From contig NC_088800.1 in the NCBI RefSeq assembly GCF_011386835.1, forward strand, positions 52,977,439 through 53,041,438: 64,000 nucleotides of DNA. Reading direction: 5' to 3'. The notes under the pieces were generated by a model. That model was given only the letters and a program-made list of their open reading frames with translations, did no database searches and was not told where the DNA came from. Positions 59,801-64,000 of this stretch are shown piece after piece. Positions within the stretch are counted from its first letter, which is position 1. Every line of letters starts with the position of its first letter. Source of the stretch: Chrysemys picta bellii. Lineage: Eukaryota; Chordata; Testudines; Emydidae. The translations under genes and the position numbers were made by a program.

Positions 59801-62800
59801 ATAGGGAATAATTTGAAAGCAAACCGAGCCCATATTTCTGGTCTTACCTTCAGCCCTGGAACCTTTGCTATATGGTGGCAGGTACTTCATAGCAGGGCGA
59901 CGTTTGCAATCTGCAAAGGGAAAGAGATGTGCTTTTTATGACTAATCCTAGTGTGACAGTCACGACTGCTTGTTGAGATCAGGATTGTAACTATATGTAC
60001 CATGGCAATAGGAGTGGGCTTTAACCAGCTGCAAACCACCCAAGGGAAGAATTGTTCTTCAGAATAAAGACCCCCCGATGGAGAAAACAACAGGAGGAAA
60101 GAATTCAGAGTGACCCTGTAAAAGAGTTCCTGCTGACTGCTGGAGTCATGGTTAATAGCAGTATGTGTGCTGCCTTTTTACCACTGACAATGGCCTATCT
60201 GGGCAAACTGGCATTGTAACCACCACCTTCCTGTGCAAGCTGATCTTACAGCCTTGCCTGAACCTTTCTTGCACAAGGACTTTAAGGCAGGTCAATGCCA
60301 CATCAACTCACAGTGGCTTTTATACACTGTTTTGGGGAGATCTAACTTTGAGATGCTGACTTCCATTCCTTTACTGAAGACCCCCTTTTCATGCTCCTCC
60401 ACTCTGAACACAGAACACCTGAACAGTTCATTTGCAGATCACCACAACAGCATGTGCCTATACTTTCTGACACCAACACAGCTCACGTCTACTATTCTAT
60501 TAGGCTGCTATTCTATTAGGCTGCACTACATAAGCACTGTGCATCTGACAGGAGCATATAAACTTGAGTTGGCAGCAATGCAGATGTGCAGAAACAGGAA
60601 GAAATAGAGGTGTTTATAAGGAATTTATAATGAGTTTATGGAACTCTGACACCTTCTCCTCATTCAATTCACACAGTTCTCATGTGCCCATCTCTGGGTA
60701 CCCAGAAAGTGGCATGTGATGTTACAGCATATGTGCATTATGGATTATTTACCCTTTGGTGCTGGGAGTCAGGATTTCTTAAGTGACGTGCTGATGGATT
60801 TCGTATTAGAGGTAACAGAATGAGCTCCAGGTTTTGCTACTCCAAGGCATCAAATCTGAATAACACCACAGTTTGCAGAGTGATTTGGCTTAAGCAGGTC
60901 TGGCTGCACATTCCTTTCCATGGAAGGAAACCAGCAGGTTTACTACACAGATATGTGAGTGCCAGCATGTATCATTCATGTTTGGGGAGCACAACAGCAC
61001 CATCCATTTTCCATGAGCTGCTTTTCCTTTTGTTCAGAAAGAAATCCTAAACAAAGGATTCAGTGCATCACTGAGTTAGTCCCTAAGGAGTCTGTCTGTA
61101 TAGGGACACCAGGCACTGGACTGTATGTCTGTTACTTGACATGTTGTCAAACCCTATAGAGGGAGTTATGGAATTGATGGCTACCACGTGTTCTGTCATG
61201 TGTCTCAAAGTGATCAATCATGATGCAGCATTTTATGAGATCACATGAATCCTTACAACTGTAGGGTGTGGTAGCTTGTCTAAGGGGTGTGGGAGTGGTC
61301 AGAACAAATGACTGGTTGTCATGATTCCTAGATTCTATTCCTGGCTTTGTTACTGTAAGCCCTTCAGCATGCCATTTAGGCTCTCTGCATCTCCATGTCT
61401 GCATATATAAACATGCAAAATGGCTATAATACTATTTACCTAGCACAACGGGTGTTGTAAGGGCTATTTAGTGCTTTGAGAACCTCAGATGAAAGGTGCA
61501 ATGGGGGTACAAAGTTGTGTTAGACTATTAGGGCCAAAACCTACCTCCACGTTCACCCATATGGATCCCAGTGACTTTAGTGGAGCCCCGCACATGCACC
61601 CATGTGCAGAATTTGACCCTGAATTAATTTCATTTAATGTGTTTCTTATCCTGCTTGACTGGAACCCACAGCAAAAAGGCTCCTTTGTCTGTGCTCAGTA
61701 AGCTGCCCACGGCCTGCCTAACTGCAAAGCCTGTTAACAGGAAGAACAACTCCTACCAGGTATGAACTCTTTCTCGGTGAAGAAGAGGACTGCCTGCCTG
61801 AAGGCCATCTCTGGGGTCAAGGCCATCACTCTCTGAAGGTCACTGGTGTTAATGCCTGGCTTGTCTCCCAGCAGCGTCAGCTTCTTCAGGGTCTCAGCAA
61901 GAACCCCAAAGGCATTGACCCTCCGCAGTGCACAGATGAGAGCTGGGCTGGACATCAGCATATTGATGCTTCTTTGCCAGGAGGTATCTCCCACCTCAAA
62001 AGGGGTTACCTCTTTGGCCTGACTCCGAGTGAGATGGGGCAACCACTTGAGGCTCAGAAGCTCAAACCCTGGGTCAAGTCCTTCTGCAAGAAAAGAGAAA
62101 CCTGTTCATTACAATTGGTAGCTTGTTTTTCCTAGAGGCTGTTCTCTGCTAGTGTCTTACATTCACACTGGTCTTATGATCTTCTTAGCAGACAGGAACT
62201 TCCAAACTTGTTTGGTCTCCACTCTCCCTCCCATCCAGCAGCAAGTGTGATGCAAGGTTTGGAATCACACTGGGCTAAAATTTAGTATATTCAAACAATA
62301 CAACTTCTCAGAAGTTAAATGGCTAACAATTAGAGCCAGGAATGGGCTACCTAGGAAATAAAGAACCCTGTGCCACATCAACAGAGACACATGAAGATCA
62401 AGTGCCGCAGTCTGGTTAAAGAAAGGCGTTAATGTAGAGCAGGTGAAAGGGATATGTTGGGAATACAATGATATTTAAGTGCTTTGACACAGCATAGTAT
62501 ATAATTATAGATACTGTAACCGCTCTGATAATGCTTCATTTTAAGGGATATTAATTATAGTAATAAACTCCATTGTAACATTGACTTGTCACTAGAATAA
62601 CTTAACCATTGTTATGTTTGCAAACTAGGCTTGTTTCCTGTGTAGCAAGATGTTTGGAGGTTCAATACATAATTGTATGTCGCTGAGGTTACTATGGGCT
62701 AGATTCAGGAACCCATGCACGCAGTGAGTAGTATTATCTTCTGCGAGTACTCCCATGGTTTCAAGTCTACTTTCAGAGTAGGGTGCTACTCAGATGTACT

Positions 62801-63990
62801 ATGTTAAGGAGTACTGTTTTCTACTTCATAACAATTTCGGTGCAATTAGTGCCAGTTAATAAAATAAAATAATCATATTATTTTGCTCTTATATAGCACT
62901 TTTCAGGCATACATTTGAAAGCACTTTACAAAGGAGGTCAGTGTCATTATCTCCATTGTACCAATGGGGAAACTGAGGCACAACGCAGTGCAGTAATATG
63001 CCCATGGTCACATAGGAGGCCAGTGGCAGAGCTAGAGTAGAACTCAGATCTCCTGATTCCCCTGTTCTGTTCCCTATCCATAGAACCATCCTGCCTCCTA
63101 AATATGAGGGCTGGGCAAACTGGTTCGAATTACATATATGAGCTAGCCTGAACCTTAGCACATCCTTGAACTGATTCAAAACCCACTGCAGTCAAATGAT
63201 GCCCATCCGGGGCAAGATCACTCACTAACATTCATAGACTCTTTAGGGAGATAAATAAACACATCTATCTACCTGACAGGGCCTGGGACAGAGTGTTAGG
63301 AGCTAGTAGGTGAGGCAGCACTCTGATCACTTATGCCTCAATCAGCTCCCCTGGAAAAGGCTGACTGGGAAGGTACAAGCTAATTTAGCTGCTCAGGCTG
63401 GAAGAGCTAATTAGTCCAGCAGCGGAGGCTATAAGAAGGACACAGGAAGGACATACTGGGGGAGGGAGGGAGTAACCAGGGCTAGCTGAGCCCAGTGCGT
63501 GCAGAGCTTTCAAGGAAGGGAGACTCCTGTTCCTCCCTGGCACTGTGGGAAAGAGCTAAAGGGAGAGAAGTGCTGTATATAATATTGCTGTATTAGTGTC
63601 AGTGATGGGAATGTAAATAAATCACTCAGCAGAGAGAGTCTGAGAGGTCATTGGGGCATTTAAGGATGGGGAGGAGCGGGCCCCATTAGAGGGCCCCTTT
63701 CACCACTTTTCCTAAATGAACCTGCTGAGTTGAGAATAGCTGGATATAATTTAGCTGGCCAAGGCCTACAAACCTTCCCCAAAAGCAGGAGTCACCTGGG
63801 TTTTGAGCTTGCTTCTGGAAGCCAGGGTGAAGGATTTGGCAAAGAAGATGGCCAGCACTCTTCATGGCTTCATTTCCAACCAGTGTCAGGATGACAACTT
63901 GTTCCATTTCAGGATCCAAGGCGTAGGTTCGGTGGCATAAAAGATCCAGAGGAACATTACATGAGTCTGGCACTGCACTGAGATTGCCTC
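23802..63990 (-). CDS. Triple NDK-like domain protein, spliced, 5' part outside window
   Basis: A minus-strand gene assembled from eleven exons (63796-63990, 61757-62083, 59847-59909, 52743-52912, 46799-46994, 41550-41644, 33693-33813, 31793-32010, 30167-30249, 29920-29989, 23802-23879). All junction phases agree, and the joined exons give 537 codons plus a stop. Three modules resemble the nucleoside diphosphate kinase fold (Pfam NDK type): exons 1-2, exons 4-6 and exons 8-11, joined by short basic linkers (exons 3 and 7). The enzyme family moves phosphate from a nucleoside triphosphate to a diphosphate through a histidine in N-x-x-H-G-S. Here the corresponding stretches read RVMALTP, NGFYGSRS and NQVMGSLKD, so the histidine is absent in all three; the phosphate-contacting IKP survives only in module 2. 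Loss of activity is inference. Multi-NDK proteins without activity are often axonemal, but nothing here proves that. I recognise no gene symbol. Confidence 0.8.
23880..25159. other. Intron sequence without recognised element
   Basis: Part of the last intron of the NDK-like gene. No repeat or second gene is recognised; open frames are short and compositionally random. Confidence 0.45.
25774..25887. mobile_element. Short hAT-type MITE, nested
   Basis: The ends CAGGGCCACCCAGAGG and, inverted, CAGGGCCGCCCAGAGG differ at one base. The target duplication is CCGGTGAG/CCGGTGAA (25766-25773 and 25888-25895). The 114-base interior contains GGGGGCCCCTTCCAT and an AT-rich centre. Confidence 0.85.
26177..26548. 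mobile_element. GC-rich hAT-type MITE, nested; relative of 9102-9517
   Basis: Ends CAGAGGTGCTGACTT and, inverted, CATAGGCGCTGACAC. The flanks GTGTGTTG and GGGTGTTG differ at one base, so the duplication is likely but not certain. The interior shares CCCTGCCCC-type strings and GGGTGCTCAGCACACACTA with the element at 9102-9517. Confidence 0.6.
26825..29826. other. Intron sequence with one AT-rich repeat
   Basis: Part of the last intron of the NDK-like gene. 28205-28573 looks like an interspersed AT-rich element: GGACAATTTTCTATCAAAAT on the left, TTCCACCAAAAATAAAAGC and TGACCAGCTCTAC on the right, with a GC-richer centre. Short segments near 27290-27350 carry the CAATGGGAGT-type motif found elsewhere in the window. 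No second gene seen. Confidence 0.4.
29920..29989 (-). CDS. Exon 10 of the NDK-like gene
   Basis: Encodes [20 protein letters not shown] and KDA, ending with a good donor GCG|GTAAGG. Phase 2 from the preceding exon is satisfied only by the acceptor ATGTTAG|A, which has a weak pyrimidine tract; the nearby GCGTCAG|C would put the frame off. The NQVMGS block aligns with N-x-x-H-G-S, with methionine in place of histidine. If the donor is not used, the frame runs on to a TAA at 29845-29847 close to AATAAA (29827-29832), a possible short alternative 3' end. Confidence 0.6.
30167..30249 (-). CDS. Exon 9 of the NDK-like gene
   Basis: The acceptor TTCTTCCCTCCCTTGCAG is strong and the donor is ACAG|GTAAGC. 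It encodes [19 protein letters not shown] and ICFDSLLD, the counterpart of the NDK core strand and helix (the LTSGP..AMVLEGENAV region). It starts in phase 0, as the previous exon requires. Confidence 0.8.
31210..31735 (+). mobile_element. Old CR1-type LINE 3' remnant
   Basis: Decayed but ordered CR1 features: GGAGGGAGTTCAGAGATGAG and CAACTAAAATGATT, then CCACCCTGAACCTGTGGCAT and AGACTCCCAAGAGAAATTGG, the GxxLPxE-type end of the reading frame and the 3' UTR. It ends about 60 bases from exon 8. Confidence 0.6.
31793..32010 (-). CDS. Exon 8 of the NDK-like gene (start of module 3)
   Basis: Acceptor GATCTTTTCCCATCAG, donor ACAATG|GTATGG. It encodes [20 protein letters not shown], then a helix-strand stretch with [20 protein letters not shown] and DKSQAHLI. 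This follows the NDK start (T.ALIKPDAV... GEIISRIE.KGF.IVALKMV.LS..QA). The usual IKPD is ILPG, so the phosphate-binding lysine is lost. Confidence 0.85.
32190..32220. repeat. (GT)n microsatellite
   Basis: About 13 GT units, followed by GGTGTGTAGATAGATAG-like sequence, in the intron before exon 8. Confidence 0.85.
32525..32577 (+). mobile_element. Penelope-like element tail fragment
   Basis: Only the final part of the tail is present: AAGTACTCCTGTTC, then GGATACAGACTAACACGGCT and GCTACTCTGAAA. Confidence 0.7.
33693..33813 (-). CDS. Exon 7 of the NDK-like gene (basic linker)
   Basis: Acceptor TTCCCCCTTCCCTCCTGCAG, donor GTCTAG|GTAAGG, both strong. It encodes [20 protein letters not shown], then [20 protein letters not shown]. 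No NDK signature; it is strongly basic and likely a linker between modules 2 and 3. It bridges phase 0 on the left to phase 1 on the right, which is what exons 6 and 8 require. Confidence 0.8.
33870..34980 (+). mobile_element. CR1 LINE, 5'-truncated, reverse-transcriptase remnant
   Basis: Starts inside ORF2. The first translatable block (33954-34256) contains [20 protein letters not shown], then [10 protein letters not shown], where the catalytic box has V for the usual A. It stops after NPMHC. Further frames (34314-34694 and 34695-34997) hold [20 protein letters not shown] and a [16 protein letters not shown] end. The 3' UTR ends near CTTCTGCGATTCTGTAA. At least two in-frame stops mean it is dead. 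Confidence 0.9.
34985..37750. other. Intron sequence with a CR1 tail
   Basis: Mostly unrecognised intron of the NDK-like gene. A minus-strand CR1 tail is present at about 36001-36095 (CATAGATTCCAAGGCCAGAA, TTGTGATCATCCAATCTGGC). No coding exon found by composition or splice sites. Confidence 0.5.
37752..39605 (+). mobile_element. CR1 LINE, 5'-truncated, ORF2 remnant
   Basis: Begins between the endonuclease and the reverse transcriptase. Blocks include [20 protein letters not shown], then [10 protein letters not shown], a frameshift near 38215 in an A run, [34 protein letters not shown] and [10 protein letters not shown] with the catalytic box intact. Stops separate the later blocks. The 3' end reads TAGTCTATGATTCTATGA, the usual CR1 tail. 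It is closely similar to the copy at 33870-34980. Confidence 0.92.
39702..40850 (-). mobile_element. CR1 LINE, opposite strand, tail-to-tail with the previous copy
   Basis: Read on the minus strand it holds [40 protein letters not shown] and [10 protein letters not shown], then [20 protein letters not shown]. The tail lies at the low-coordinate end (plus-strand GGAATCGGAGGACTGGAAGG). A different CR1 subfamily from the neighbour about 100 bases away. Frame broken. Confidence 0.9.
40870..41443. mobile_element. hAT-type element with internal minisatellite
   Basis: The exact 8-base duplication CCCATAGG (40862-40869 and 41444-41451) encloses ends CAGGGGCGCCAG and, inverted, CAGGAGCAGTGG. From about 40940 to 41395 the interior is a tandem array of roughly 30-base units of the form GGGGAAGGGGCAGCGCAAGG plus GCGGGAGCT. 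A relative in the opposite orientation is at 57394-57742. Open frames here are repeat artefacts. Confidence 0.8.
41550..41644 (-). CDS. Exon 6 of the NDK-like gene (end of module 2)
   Basis: The acceptor is CTGTCTGTCTGTCAG, chosen because phase 1 from exon 5 demands it and because it gives [20 protein letters not shown], the expected HGSDS..A..EI.FFFP end of an NDK domain. The donor is GAAGAG|GTAGGA. With exon 5 the motif reads NGFYGSRS: tyrosine sits where the catalytic histidine should be. Confidence 0.85.
42360..43195 (+). repeat. MIR-like SINE split by the Penelope insertion
   Basis: The left part 42360-42432 (GGTTAAAGCACAAGCCTGGG, GGTTTGGGTCCCAATCCTAG) and the right part 43024-43195 (AAGTCATTTAACCACCACAT, CTCAGTTTCCCCTTCTGC) join into one MIR if the PLE palindrome and one copy of AATCCTAGATGT are removed. 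Confidence 0.8.
42433..43023. mobile_element. Penelope-like element palindrome 1
   Basis: Two inverted copies of a PLE 3' region meet near 42712 (TTCAATGTTGAAT). The flanking duplication AATCCTAGATGT is 12 bases (42421-42432 and 43024-43035). The left arm begins at ACTTGTGGCACC, lacking the outermost tail; the right arm has the whole tail to GGCTGCTACTCTG. The arms are close to identical apart from small indels in the A/T runs. No endonuclease part is present. Confidence 0.85.
43200..44988. other. Intron sequence without recognised element
   Basis: Part of the intron between exons 5 and 6 of the NDK-like gene. The minus-strand frame 43808-44353 (181 codons) has no domain-like composition and no supporting splice sites in phase, so I do not call it. 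Confidence 0.45.
45329..45628 (-). pseudogene. PLE GIY-YIG endonuclease end, left arm
   Basis: Mirror copy of the right-arm frame: [40 protein letters not shown], then WEWLSHYKH and stop. One visible difference from the other arm is R for G after YIGQT. The frame continues upstream only by reading antisense into the other arm. Confidence 0.85.
45636..45935 (+). pseudogene. PLE GIY-YIG endonuclease end, right arm
   Basis: Encodes the C-terminal endonuclease typical of Penelope-like elements: a CxxC pair (CQQC), YIGQT of the YIG motif, [13 protein letters not shown] with the catalytic arginine region, and a His pair in EHFNLSGHS, fitting the Cys/His motif of PLE endonucleases. The reverse transcriptase that should precede it is absent, so it is a 3' fragment. 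The endonuclease nicks DNA for target-primed insertion. Confidence 0.88.
46236..46798. other. Intron, no element recognised
   Basis: Sequence between the PLE palindrome and exon 5 of the NDK-like gene. I see no repeat or coding signal here. Confidence 0.5.
46799..46994 (-). CDS. Exon 5 of the NDK-like gene (core of module 2)
   Basis: Acceptor CACTTTTCTTTTCAG, donor TTTACG|GTGGGT. It encodes [40 protein letters not shown] and [15 protein letters not shown]. This is the best NDK match in the gene: LTSG, ENAV, LLGPEDP and LWRAQYG line up with L.SGP, GENAV, LMGPTDP and LRA.YG. It enters in phase 0 and leaves in phase 1. Confidence 0.92.
47000..48079. other. Intron, no clear element
   Basis: Part of the intron between exons 4 and 5 of the NDK-like gene. 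No open frame of note and no repeat I can name. Confidence 0.45.
48080..49520 (-). mobile_element. Retroelement fragment with Cys/His gag-like knuckles (DIRS-like?)
   Basis: On the minus strand at about 49110-49000 the translation gives [20 protein letters not shown] followed by [13 protein letters not shown]: a Cys-rich array like the gag-like protein of DIRS-type elements I recall from reptiles. It is followed by a stop. The plus strand also has AAGGTTACTCACCTGTCCAG at the left, GAAGGTAAGTAACCTCTCTT near 48335, and AACTCAAAGAAGCTGTTC at the right, pieces I recall as ends of a common turtle repeat. No reverse transcriptase or recombinase part is visible. Class uncertain. Confidence 0.45.
49800..50230. 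repeat. Degenerate tandem repeat, unit about 48 or 96 bases
   Basis: A block like CCAGATTTTCAAAAGAGCTC plus AGCAC recurs at about 49892, 49988, 50033 and 50085, with weaker versions at 49807 and 50180 (spacings near 86-96 or 45-52). Between blocks, GCTCCCATT-type strings recur. It may be the body of an old SINE that expanded in tandem. Confidence 0.5.
50863..50930. repeat. Possible hAT end remnant
   Basis: CAGTGGTAGTCAATATGCAG followed by ACCACGGGCCAGA resembles the CAGTGGTTCTCAACC-type terminus of Charlie-like hAT elements. The other end is not found. Confidence 0.3.
51120..51900 (+). mobile_element. Solo-LTR-like unit
   Basis: It has the order expected of an LTR: a GC-mixed upstream part, a TATA-like CTGTATAAAGG at 51415, then about 210 bases later GAGAATAAATGTGC (AATAAA at about 51630) and a downstream part. 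No internal retroviral gene sits next to it. I recall similar LTR-type repeats in turtles, but exact boundaries and TG..CA ends were not found. Confidence 0.4.
52150..52365 (+). repeat. Unclassified dispersed repeat, copy 2
   Basis: Second copy of the family at 20000-20200: TTGGCTCTTGTTATGTCATC, CCAGTCAGCACAGAGTC, AAATTCTAATGTTAAAA, GACACAAGCCCAATTTTG and TTGCAGGTCATTTTT. Same orientation, about 380 bases from exon 4 of the NDK-like gene. Confidence 0.55.
52743..52912 (-). CDS. Exon 4 of the NDK-like gene (start of module 2)
   Basis: Acceptor CTTTTTTGTTACAG, donor AAACAG|GTTTGT. It encodes [20 protein letters not shown], then [20 protein letters not shown] and LLSSEAKQ. This is the NDK N-terminal half: strand, IKPG (lysine and proline kept, the aspartate replaced by glycine), helix, and the GF.IV..K...L strand. 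It enters in phase 1 and leaves in phase 0. Confidence 0.92.
53558..53681. mobile_element. hAT-type MITE, 124 bases
   Basis: The exact duplication TGAGGATC (53550-53557 and 53682-53689) encloses ends TAGGGTGACCAGA and its near complement. The core reads TTATAGGGACAGTCCTGATT and TTTTTCTTATATAGGATCCT. Ends resemble TAGGGTTACCAT of 16889-19008. I recall it as a frequent turtle MITE. Confidence 0.9.
53690..54774. other. Intron sequence without recognised element
   Basis: AT-rich part of the intron between exons 3 and 4; nothing nameable. Confidence 0.5.
54775..56380 (+). mobile_element. CR1/L3-type LINE, 5'-truncated
   Basis: A long, nearly open reverse-transcriptase frame (54966-55799) has [60 protein letters not shown] and KFADDTKLL with both catalytic boxes intact. 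The C-terminal part (55800-56161) is frame-shifted and has [20 protein letters not shown]. The tail repeats TTCTTATG (about 56344-56370), unlike the ATTCTATG tails of the other CR1 copies, so it is a different lineage, probably L3-like. Confidence 0.88.
56385..57390. other. Intron sequence without recognised element
   Basis: Between the L3-type LINE and the next hAT-like element; no gene or repeat recognised. Confidence 0.45.
57394..57742. mobile_element. hAT-type element, relative of 40870-41443 in reverse
   Basis: Starts CAGGAGCAGCAGAAG and runs CTAAAAGTG, GCACCCAAACC; the complement of the right end of 40870-41443 aligns well here. A shorter minisatellite of CCCTTGCACTGCCCC units follows, then GGTAAAAAGTGATGGGGCC, the match to the other element's left part. 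The right end and target duplication are decayed. Confidence 0.6.
58170..58432. mobile_element. Foldback MITE with about 35-base terminal repeats
   Basis: The left end AGGGTATATCCACACTGCAG plus CTGGGAGGTGTGA and the inverted right end AGGGTATGTCTGCATTGCAG plus CTGGGAGATGTGA differ at only a few positions. The interior contains GCTCGAGCTAGTGTGC-type partial palindromes. The target duplication is not clear. No coding capacity. Confidence 0.75.
58590..59050 (+). repeat. MIR-like SINE split by a MITE
   Basis: CAGCAATTAGGGCACTAGCC precedes the MITE at 58620, and GGACTCGGGAGATCTGGG, TGGGCAAGTCACTTAGTTCC and GTGCAATGGGGATAATAGC follow it. Removing the MITE restores a MIR. Confidence 0.75.
58620..58875. 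mobile_element. Foldback MITE with internal hairpin
   Basis: Ends GGGGTACGTCTATACTTACC and, inverted, AGGGCTGGTCCACACTAACC. Near the right side, 58778-58845 can form a long hairpin: TTCGAACTAAGATA with its complement, and AACTTCAGCTACGT with its complement around a 5-base loop. Known to me as a common turtle element; superfamily not determined. Confidence 0.7.
59847..59909 (-). CDS. Exon 3 of the NDK-like gene (basic linker)
   Basis: Acceptor CTTTCCCTTTGCAG, donor GCTGAAG|GTAAGA. Only one of three frames is open: [20 protein letters not shown]. It enters and leaves in phase 1, exactly as exons 2 and 4 require. Basic and proline/tyrosine-containing linker between modules 1 and 2. Confidence 0.85.
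59910..61319. other. Intron 2 of the NDK-like gene, first part
   Basis: No recognised repeat. A short local duplication, CTATTCTATTAGGCTG twice in a row, lies near 60490-60525. Confidence 0.5.
61320..61490 (+). repeat. MIR-like SINE
   Basis: TAGATTCTATTCCTGGCTTT, CATTTAGGCTCTCTGCATCT and ATGGCTATAATACTATTTAC follow the MIR order in forward orientation. Confidence 0.65.
61757..62083 (-). CDS. Exon 2 of the NDK-like gene (main part of module 1)
   Basis: Acceptor TTTCTCTTTTCTTGCAG, donor CATACCTG|GTAGGA. It encodes [20 protein letters not shown], the stretch [20 protein letters not shown] and [19 protein letters not shown]. This fits GF.LV..K...LS..QA, SGP..A..L...NA and the A..EI.FFF end of NDK domains, but the GPTDP loop is changed and the histidine block is RVMALTP. 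109 codons, phase 1 to phase 1. Confidence 0.9.
62090..62875. other. Intron 1 of the NDK-like gene, part
   Basis: AT-rich, with no element recognised. Confidence 0.5.
62880..63105 (-). repeat. MIR-like SINE
   Basis: Complement of a nearly complete MIR: AAGCACTTTACAAAGGAGGT, CAATGGGGAAACTGAGGCAC, CAGTGGCAGAGCTAGAGTAG, CCATCCTGCCTCCT. Confidence 0.8.
63268..63710 (+). mobile_element. Possible LTR-type repeat
   Basis: It has a TATA-like GTATATAATATTG at about 63575 and AATAAA at about 63617, followed by a short downstream part. The upstream part (CAGGCTGGAAGAGCTAATTA, GGCTATAAGAAGGACACAGG) is similar to a repeat I recall from turtles. No ends or target duplication were found. Confidence 0.3.
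63796..63990 (-). CDS. Exon 1 in window of the NDK-like gene (start of module 1)
   Basis: Donor ACCCAG|GTGACT. An acceptor CCCTAAGCAG sits at the very edge (63991-64000), so the start is provisional. It encodes [18 protein letters not shown], then [20 protein letters not shown] and [14 protein letters not shown]. The strand before VGNEA replaces the ALIKPDA of active NDKs, so the lysine is absent. Further 5' exons must lie outside the window. Confidence 0.7.
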
Positions 63991-64000
63991 CTGCTTAGGG

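Overview
The window looks like one locus of a large, repeat-rich reptile genome, most likely a turtle. The evidence is the mix of transposons rather than any gene: CR1 LINEs in several states of decay, MIR-like SINEs, many non-autonomous hAT elements with 8-base target duplications, and Penelope-like (PLE) ends carrying a tail that I recall as very common in turtle genomes. Intron-sized gaps, GT..AG splice sites and the absence of operons, rRNA or tRNA rule out a prokaryote. The species assignment is inference. I found no CRISPR array, tRNA or rRNA.

One host gene can be assembled. It runs on the minus strand from the right edge of the window (its 5' end lies beyond 64000) to a stop codon at 23802. 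I place eleven exons: 63796-63990, 61757-62083, 59847-59909, 52743-52912, 46799-46994, 41550-41644, 33693-33813, 31793-32010, 30167-30249, 29920-29989 and 23802-23879. Every exon has an AG acceptor and a GT donor (the last ends in a stop), and the codon phase matches across all ten junctions, giving about 537 residues of continuous frame. The product contains three successive nucleoside-diphosphate-kinase-like (NDK) modules. In all three the position of the catalytic histidine in the N-x-x-H-G-S motif is occupied by something else, so the modules look like non-catalytic NDK folds. I do not recognise a gene name.

Layout. 1-23800: downstream flank of that gene. It holds a possible Tigger-like element (851-1465), a CR1 with open ORF1 and the first half of ORF2 (about 5100-8440), hAT elements (9102-9517, 9840-10180, 11806-12219, 16889-18001, 18153-19008), CR1 tails, MIR copies and a broken Myb/SANT-like gene (21480-22042). 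23802-63990: the gene, whose introns hold a three-deep nest of hAT elements in a CR1 tail (25160-26820), CR1 copies (33870-34980, 37752-39605, 39702-40850), two head-to-head PLE palindromes (42433-43023 and 44999-46225), a DIRS-like fragment (48080-49520), a degenerate tandem repeat (49800-50230), a solo-LTR-like unit (51120-51900), an L3/CR1 LINE (54775-56380) and foldback elements (58170-58875).

Nothing suggests that the mobile elements cooperate with the host gene; they expand its introns. The most notable items are the triple pseudo-NDK gene and the two PLE palindromes with intact target duplications.
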